Positions 58,520 to 64,000 of a stretch of DNA of 64,000 nt are shown here, piece by piece. Numbering within the stretch: position 1 is the stretch's first letter; each line of letters starts with the position of its first letter. The translations under genes and the position numbers were made by a program. The notes beneath the pieces are model-generated. The model was not told where the DNA came from and searched no databases. It saw only the letters and a program-made list of their open reading frames with translations. Source of the DNA: Cepaea nemoralis (Eukaryota > Mollusca > Gastropoda > Stylommatophora > Helicidae). The stretch covers positions 786,551-850,550 of the forward strand of contig JACEFZ010013530.1 of the NCBI GenBank assembly GCA_014155875.1, in the 5' to 3' direction.

Positions 58520-59280
58520 CCATTAAATCAGGTTAGATATGATCAATTTAGTAGTTTCTTTCAATCCGACATAAACCAATTGAAGGCTGCAATACCAGAT
58601 TCTCCTCATGACATATCTTTATTGTCATCATTTTGTGAGAACAAATGCTATAGAGACATTCCGTCCAACATACCACTAATGACAACCACTGAAGTATTCA
58701 CTCATCTCAGTAACCTAAAAAAAAAAACCAATAACTCATAAGGACTAGATAGAGTCAGTAATTGGATCCTTGGCTAAGCTGCACCGGCGTTCTGCAAGTC
58801 ACTAACTTTTATATATAATCAATGTCTCACCAAAGGTCACTTTCCATCAGCCTTTAAAATCGCTAAAGTGTATCCTCATTTAAAAATGTGTTCATTAGGC
58901 CAATTTCCATATTATCCTCACTATCCAAACCACTAGAAAAGCACATTCACAAAACAACATTAGAACACTTAGTTTGCCACAAACTAATAGTTGACAGTCA
59001 GTCAGGGTTTCGGCCAAAATATTCTTGTCATATGGCCCTAACAAACATAATAGAAAACTGGCATCAAAATATTAACAACAATACTCATGTGGAGCGGTGT
59101 TTATAGACTTTAGAAAAGCATTTGATATGATAGATCATATTATTCTAACTAAAAATCTAGAAACAATGAAAGTAAGCTTTAATAAAGTGACATTAACAAA
59201 ATCATTTTGATTAGACAGAAAACAAGTAGTATCACACAATAATTCTTTATCTCAAGCCATCTTCCCCTATATCTTTCGTT
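58520..59280 (+). mobile_element. CR1/jockey-like LINE RT fragment cut by LINE C
   Basis: FIRPISILSSLSKPLEKHIH (58888), VDSQSGFRPKYSCHMALTNI (about 58990), IDFRKAFDMIDHIIL (about 59105), then a NRKQ-V-like block. RT reading ends where LINE C begins at 59281, just before the expected VPQGS block. It has frameshifts. Confidence 0.72.
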
Positions 59281-59427
59281 GCCCCTCTGCCGTGTGTCCA
59301 CCGTGACGAGGTAGAGGGGCTTGCGCGTTCCAATGACCCCAAGAGCTATGCCGACTGTAGCACAGCTACTGGTAGGGTCACCCATGTCTGACAGGTCAAG
59401 GGAGAGGGACCAGACGAAGAGACACAC
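59281..59427 (+). ncRNA. HDV-like ribozyme candidate, LINE C
   Basis: P1 GCCCCTC (59281-59287) with GAGGGGC (59314-59320), seven perfect pairs. P2 GTGTGTC (59292-59298) with GACACAC (59421-59427). P3 ACC/GGT (59300-59302, 59310-59312) with loop GTGACGA. P4 GTTCC (59327) with GGGAC (59406), where GTCCC in copy A makes a compatible pair change. J4/2 has C at 59415 then GAAGA. Cleavage would fall just before 59281, freeing the exact 5' end of the LINE RNA. Confidence 0.75.
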
Positions 59428-59554
59428 AAACCTGCTGCCTTGTAGGTAGACTGGGGACAGTCAAAGGCTAGGGAAAGCACCCCGAATAAATGCTTGTCGA
59501 AATCGGATGTACTGAGCCACAGGCTTGACAAAGCAGTGCAACGTAACTTAATTC

Positions 59555-62500
59555 ATGATGTCACAAATTAAAATTAATCGTTATGGTGCTAATCCCGCGA
59601 AGTCCCATCAGGCGGTGATAGTGCCGGGCCCCCTGCCTCGAGGGGGTCCACCCATGACTACTGGTGGTCACCTTCCCCTGTGCTGTGGAGTCAAGGCACA
59701 GAGGAGTAGGTTAAGAGCTATTGACCAAACACCCCGGACACTCAACATACTACAGTGGAATGCCGAAGGAGTTTATAACAAGAAAGTCTCCCTAACAAAT
59801 CGTCTTCATAAAGATAGAATAGATGTGGCATGCATTCAAGAGACACACCTCAACGCCAATCACAAATTCTCAGTCAGAGGATATCAGGCTACACGTTTCG
59901 ACCGCGAAGGACACAAAGGAGGAGTTCTAATACTTACACGAAATACAATACCTTGCAGCGAAGTATCTGTGATCTCTGACAACCAAACGGAAATTATAGG
60001 TGTTGATATAATGATAAAGGACGTGAAAATAAGAATTTACAATCTGTATAGCCCAGCAGATAAGGACCTTACACTCTCAAACATGAAAATAAGTGACACA
60101 AACTGCATTATTGTCGGAGACTTTAATAGCCGTTCAGAAAGATGGGGATACCCAGATACTGACAAAAGAGGAGATGAAGTGGAGGACTGGGAAATAGACT
60201 CAAATCTCCATCTACTCAACAAAGCGGATGACACACCGAGCTTCTACTCCAGAAGATGGTTTACCACTTCTACTCCAGACTTAGCTTTCTGCACAGGAGA
60301 CATCCTCCACAAAATCGATCGCCATGTGCTTGACCAATTAGCAGGTAGTGACCACAGACCAATCAAGCTTGTAATGAATATGGAGTATGTTCCACAGGAG
60401 CAAAAGCCTTTGCCCCGCTGGAATTACAAACGAGCAGATTGGGACAGATTTGCCATACTAACAGACAAATATTGTGAAAACATAAATACACGATATGGCA
60501 ACATGAAGCAAATGGTGGAAAGTCTAAACAGAGCAATAATACAGGCGGCCACTGAGTCTATTCCAAGAGGAGCGAGGAAAAATTACAAACCATACTGGAC
60601 TGAAGAACTACAAATTTTGGAGGACAAAGTTGAAGATGCCAGGAAGACAGCAGAGAGAGAACAAACAACTGAAGCGAACATCTCTCTCAAAGCCATCTCA
60701 GCAAAATATAAAAGAACAGTAAATCAAACAACAAGAGATTGTTGGAGGGAAAAAACAGAAAACCTGAATTTTGATAGGGATGGAAACAAACTATGGAAAC
60801 TAGTGAAAGCCATGAACAATGAAGGACCTAGAAACAAACAAATAACAATTAAACAAGGAAATGCCTTGCTTACAGGAAAAAAGGCTGCAAATGCACTAAT
60901 GGAACACTATGCCAGTGCAAACCACATTGATATTACAACCGAACAGGAGAAAGCAATCAAAGACAAACAGATACATCATAGTAATACAGAGACAGCAGCA
61001 GAATATATGATGGCAAATCTAACAATGGAAGAAATGGAACAGGCAATGAATACCCTAAAAAAGAAGAAATCACCAGGAAAGGATGGAATCACAAATGAAA
61101 TGCTAATAGGACTAGGCACTAAGGCAAAAAAGAAACTACTAGCAGTCCTAAATTACAGCTGGAAGAGAGGAATAGTCCCACAGGCATGGAAGGAAGCTAT
61201 ACTAATACCAGTCCCAAAGAAAGGAAAAGACCTGGAAGAACCAAATGGATATCGACCTATCAGTCTACTTAGCTGTGTAGGAAAATTAATGGAACGCATT
61301 ATCAATGGCAGGCTAACATGGCATCTGGAAGAAAACAAACTCTTAACACCACACCAAGCAGGATTCAGAAAGTACAGATCCACTGAAGATCAAATAACCT
61401 ATATAGCTCAGGAAATAGAGGATGCCTTCCAAGAGAAAAAACACACACTAGCGGTCTGGATAGATTTAGAAAAAGCATTTGATAAAGTATGGAAGGAAGG
61501 ACTGAAAGTAAAACTGCAAAAAATGCATGTTTGTGGGAAAATGTATAAATGGATCAGCCACTACCTTGAGAACAGAACTGCCAGGACAAAAGTACAAGGA
61601 CAAACAAGCAAAATGATGCTGTTGGAGCAAGGTGTCCCCCAAGGAGGAGTTCTTTCACCAACATTATTCCTAGCATATATAAATGACATCACAGAAAATT
61701 TTCCAGCCAGAGTACACACATCCTCCTTTGCAGATGACCTAGCCATATGGACATCTGAAGAATATATTAGTACAGCTAACAGCAGAATACAGCAAGCCTT
61801 ATTAGCGCTAGAGGACTGGTCAAAATCATGGCTAGTGAAGATAAGTGAGGAGAAAACAACATGCACAGTGTTCTCCCTCTCAAATAAAACTCAGCAACCT
61901 AAGCTGGTATTGAATGGAAAAATATTGCGCCATGAAGAAAATCCAAACTATCTAGGAGTCACCTTTGATCGTCGCCTGACATGGAAGACACAGGTTGAGA
62001 AAAATCGAACAAGAGCAAGGCAAAGAATGGCAATCATGAAAAAGCTTGCTGGTACAACGTGGGGAGCAGATGAGAAAGTTCTCAAGAAGTTATATACTGG
62101 ACGGGTGAGGCCAGTACTGGAATATGGCATTGCAGCTTGGGCAACAGCAGCTAAGTCAAACTTTAACAAAATAAGTAGAGTCCAAAATCAAGGAATGCGA
62201 ATCATAACTGGAAGCCTGAAGACAACGCCTATTAATGAACTAGAAAAGATCACTTGTTTACAACCAATGGAGGATAGAAGAGATAGCAGAGCCCAGCAAC
62301 AAGCAGAAAAATTCAGAAGATTGACAGACCACCCTATGTATAACAGGTTTAATGGTTTTGGAAAGGGAAGACTGAAGCGTGGCAACTTTGTAGAAACTGC
62401 AAAACGAAAGATTAGGGCAGATCCCATACTTAACATATCAACAGTCAAACCCATTTACAATGCACACAAGTTTCCAGCTTGGAGACAACAGCAACTGCCT

Positions 62501-63415
62501 GAGATGATAGAAAACATTCCTGGTATTGAAAAAAAGAACACTCAGAATGAAACCGAAAGAAGAAAAATAACCCTAAACTACATAAAAGAACATTACCCAA
62601 GCAACAATTGGACCCATGCATATACAGATGGATCAGCCAAAAATTCAATAGAAAATGGAGGAGGAGGAATTCTTCTAAATTTAAAAAATGGAGTGAAAAA
62701 AACACAGTCAGTGGCAACTGGAAAATTTTCAAGTAACTTCAAAGCAGAGGTAGAAGCTATGAAAACTGCAGCAGAAATGCTCTTGATGGAGGAAAATAAA
62801 GAGAAGCAAATAGCTATCTTCACAGATGCAAAGTCAGCTGTCTCAATACTGAAGAGCAAAAACAGCACAGAACTAGCTGACCTAAGAGCAGCACTCCATG
62901 GTCTATGCCAGAAATCCAAAAAAGTTGTAATACAGTGGATCCCATCACATTGCAGTATACCTGGAAATGAAGAGGCTGACAGACTAGCAAAAGAGGGTGG
63001 ACGACTACCACAGCCTGACATAGACATAACCTATAATGAGGCAAAGAGGTTTATAAAAAGCACTTATAGAACCAAATGGGAATCAGAGCATCCAGGCCAC
63101 CAGAAGGATGACGCATATTACAAACTCGACCGAAGAGAACAAGTAGCAATCTTCAGACTCCGCACAGGACATAACAGGCTGAAATACCACTTGTTCAATA
63201 AACTAAAGATAGGAGATACCGATGAATGTAATTGTGGAACTGGTAAAATGACAGCTAAACATTTGCTGCAGGAGTGCCCAATATATGCAGAACAGAGAAA
63301 GATATTTTGGCCCACACCTGCTTCATTTGAGGACAAGCTCTATGGAGATATCAACAAGCTCAAGTTGACTGCAGCTACTTTAACTACATTCAGGTTGACA
63401 TTTAAAGGTGCATGA
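59555..63415 (+). CDS. LINE endonuclease-RT-RNase H polyprotein (1286 aa)
   Basis: Single long ORF starting MMSQIKINRYGANP (same start as in B). Endonuclease: LQWNAEG (about 66-72), QETHL (95-99), GDFNSRS (188-194), SDHRPI (265-270). RT: GYRPISLLS (about 565), DLEKAFDKVW, QGGVLSPTLF, catalytic FADDLAIW (about 725), LGVTFDRRLTW. RNase H: YTDGSA (about 1023), AEVEAM, TDAKSAV and GNEEADRLAKEG (about 1138), so D-E-D-D are all present. The C-terminal CNCG...HLLQECP motif is at about 1224. A one-base deletion near 63380 changes only the last few residues (LTTFRLTFKGA in place of YFNYIQVDI). The N-terminal 60 residues have no gag-like zinc knuckle. The protein could be active; it would nick DNA, copy LINE RNA by target-primed reverse transcription and degrade the RNA strand. 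Confidence 0.93.
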   Translation: MMSQIKINRYGANPAKSHQAVIVPGPLPRGGPPMTTGGHLPLCCGVKAQRSRLRAIDQTPRTLNILQWNAEGVYNKKVSLTNRLHKDRIDVACIQETHLNANHKFSVRGYQATRFDREGHKGGVLILTRNTIPCSEVSVISDNQTEIIGVDIMIKDVKIRIYNLYSPADKDLTLSNMKISDTNCIIVGDFNSRSERWGYPDTDKRGDEVEDWEIDSNLHLLNKADDTPSFYSRRWFTTSTPDLAFCTGDILHKIDRHVLDQLAGSDHRPIKLVMNMEYVPQEQKPLPRWNYKRADWDRFAILTDKYCENINTRYGNMKQMVESLNRAIIQAATESIPRGARKNYKPYWTEELQILEDKVEDARKTAEREQTTEANISLKAISAKYKRTVNQTTRDCWREKTENLNFDRDGNKLWKLVKAMNNEGPRNKQITIKQGNALLTGKKAANALMEHYASANHIDITTEQEKAIKDKQIHHSNTETAAEYMMANLTMEEMEQAMNTLKKKKSPGKDGITNEMLIGLGTKAKKKLLAVLNYSWKRGIVPQAWKEAILIPVPKKGKDLEEPNGYRPISLLSCVGKLMERIINGRLTWHLEENKLLTPHQAGFRKYRSTEDQITYIAQEIEDAFQEKKHTLAVWIDLEKAFDKVWKEGLKVKLQKMHVCGKMYKWISHYLENRTARTKVQGQTSKMMLLEQGVPQGGVLSPTLFLAYINDITENFPARVHTSSFADDLAIWTSEEYISTANSRIQQALLALEDWSKSWLVKISEEKTTCTVFSLSNKTQQPKLVLNGKILRHEENPNYLGVTFDRRLTWKTQVEKNRTRARQRMAIMKKLAGTTWGADEKVLKKLYTGRVRPVLEYGIAAWATAAKSNFNKISRVQNQGMRIITGSLKTTPINELEKITCLQPMEDRRDSRAQQQAEKFRRLTDHPMYNRFNGFGKGRLKRGNFVETAKRKIRADPILNISTVKPIYNAHKFPAWRQQQLPEMIENIPGIEKKNTQNETERRKITLNYIKEHYPSNNWTHAYTDGSAKNSIENGGGGILLNLKNGVKKTQSVATGKFSSNFKAEVEAMKTAAEMLLMEENKEKQIAIFTDAKSAVSILKSKNSTELADLRAALHGLCQKSKKVVIQWIPSHCSIPGNEEADRLAKEGGRLPQPDIDITYNEAKRFIKSTYRTKWESEHPGHQKDDAYYKLDRREQVAIFRLRTGHNRLKYHLFNKLKIGDTDECNCGTGKMTAKHLLQECPIYAEQRKIFWPTPASFEDKLYGDINKLKLTAATLTTFRLTFKGA

Positions 63416-63928
63416 AGAAGTATTTAGACTGCCACACTTCATACCACAGGTATGTCGGTTACAAAAGCGTCCCAGAGGCATGAAATGGAATATTGCTTGG
63501 ATAGCAAATCCATTACGTGGAAAGTCTGAATCAAAAGCTCACTGTGTGGGCTTCATAAAAGGTGGAAAAGTGTCCTAGTGGCACGAAATGGAATATTGCT
63601 TGGATAGCAAATCCATTACGTGGAAAGTCCGAATCGAAAGCTCACTGTGTGGATGTCATCTGCAGACTGCATACTTCTGGTTTCCGGATGAACAGCCTAT
63701 GGTGAACGGAAGGCCCAATATACGGAAGTGAGGCTAAGCAGCCATGTGCAGGACGTGACGATTCCTTAGGGTGAGCCCAGTACCAGAGCGACTGTGTGTC
63801 GGCTCTGCAAGTATGGAAGCCTCCTTGGATGGCGGGGAATGCCCATGGTCTGCCCCTGCCTTCCCTTGAGGGCTGACCAGGATGTCTTTGGCTGTTCTAT
63901 ATGGGCCAGCTGGGATGGGGGATGACAC
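63416..63928 (+). repeat. LINE C 3' UTR
   Basis: Same sequence as 25936-26400, with an extra segment GAAGTATTTAGACTGCCACA also present in copy B but missing from A. Confidence 0.85.
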
Positions 63929-64000
63929 CACAAAAAACCAAAATTGGGGGGGAAGGTTCCCCCAAACGGGGGGGCCCCAAGGGAAAACCACCCGAAAAGG
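63929..64000. other. Low-quality or contig-end sequence
   Basis: Where copies A and B continue into the terminal module, this copy turns into homopolymer blocks (GGGGGGGAAGG, CCCCAAGGGAAAACC). It looks like a consensus artefact at a sequence end. Confidence 0.7.

Larger units (their letters stand above)
59281..64000 (+). mobile_element. I-group LINE copy C, youngest-looking, runs off the window
   Basis: 5' leader (single unit), one ORF of 1286 codons and a 3' UTR up to about 63928, after which the sequence is garbled. The 3' tail and target duplication cannot be checked. Insertion host: the CR1-like LINE. Confidence 0.93.

Noticed and set aside
56803..59280. First coding exon of RAD51AP1
   Set aside because: No ATG-containing segment with a convincing donor in the needed phase could be picked out by eye.

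Overview
The window reads as metazoan nuclear DNA, not prokaryotic. It has split genes with GT-AG introns, non-LTR retrotransposons, tRNA-derived SINEs, a mariner and a piggyBac-type MITE, and many minisatellites. The LINE and SINE mix (I-group LINEs with RNase H, RTE, Penelope) suits a lophotrochozoan, perhaps a gastropod mollusc. That taxon is an inference and was not tested.

One host gene is recognisable. A minus-strand gene runs from 56480 down to 17839 in seven phase-compatible coding exons. Together they encode about 382 residues of a RAD51AP1-like (RAD51-associated protein 1) homologous-recombination factor. The first coding exon was not found and probably lies beyond the repeats to the right. 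Every intron is loaded with mobile elements, and most carry a private minisatellite.

Layout: 1-6900 holds a retroposed 140-bp module, an ORF-less derivative of the main LINE family, an RTE LINE split by a SINE, a U2 snRNA fragment, a 56-bp minisatellite and a Ty3/gypsy pol fragment. 8250-12150 is a three-level nest of LINEs. 12190-13315 is a 28-bp minisatellite joined to a tRNA-like SINE head. 17320-21304 is the 3' end of RAD51AP1. 21412-27975 is a 55-bp minisatellite split by LINE copy A. 30545-34979 has a Penelope-like GIY-YIG fragment and a complete APE-type LINE. 35047-43492 has two RAD51AP1 exons around LINE copy B. 44957-53503 has a piggyBac-type MITE with a nested module, a 62-bp minisatellite and a mariner. 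54597-64000 has SINEs, a 35-bp minisatellite, the first visible RAD51AP1 exon and LINE copy C, whose ORF is nearly intact.

Main result: the three full LINEs (A, B, C) and the ORF-less derivative all begin with a sequence that can fold as an HDV-like self-cleaving ribozyme. The first base of the fold is the first base of the element, and the P1 and P2 helices covary between copies. These LINEs have one ORF (endonuclease, reverse transcriptase, RNase H), no recognisable ORF1 and a (GAA)n tail. Second result: in RAD51AP1 the last 20 or so coding bases of the penultimate exon, which encode the SQWKPP (WVPP-like) motif, have been tandemly copied into the downstream intron together with the splice donor, as a 91-bp repeat.
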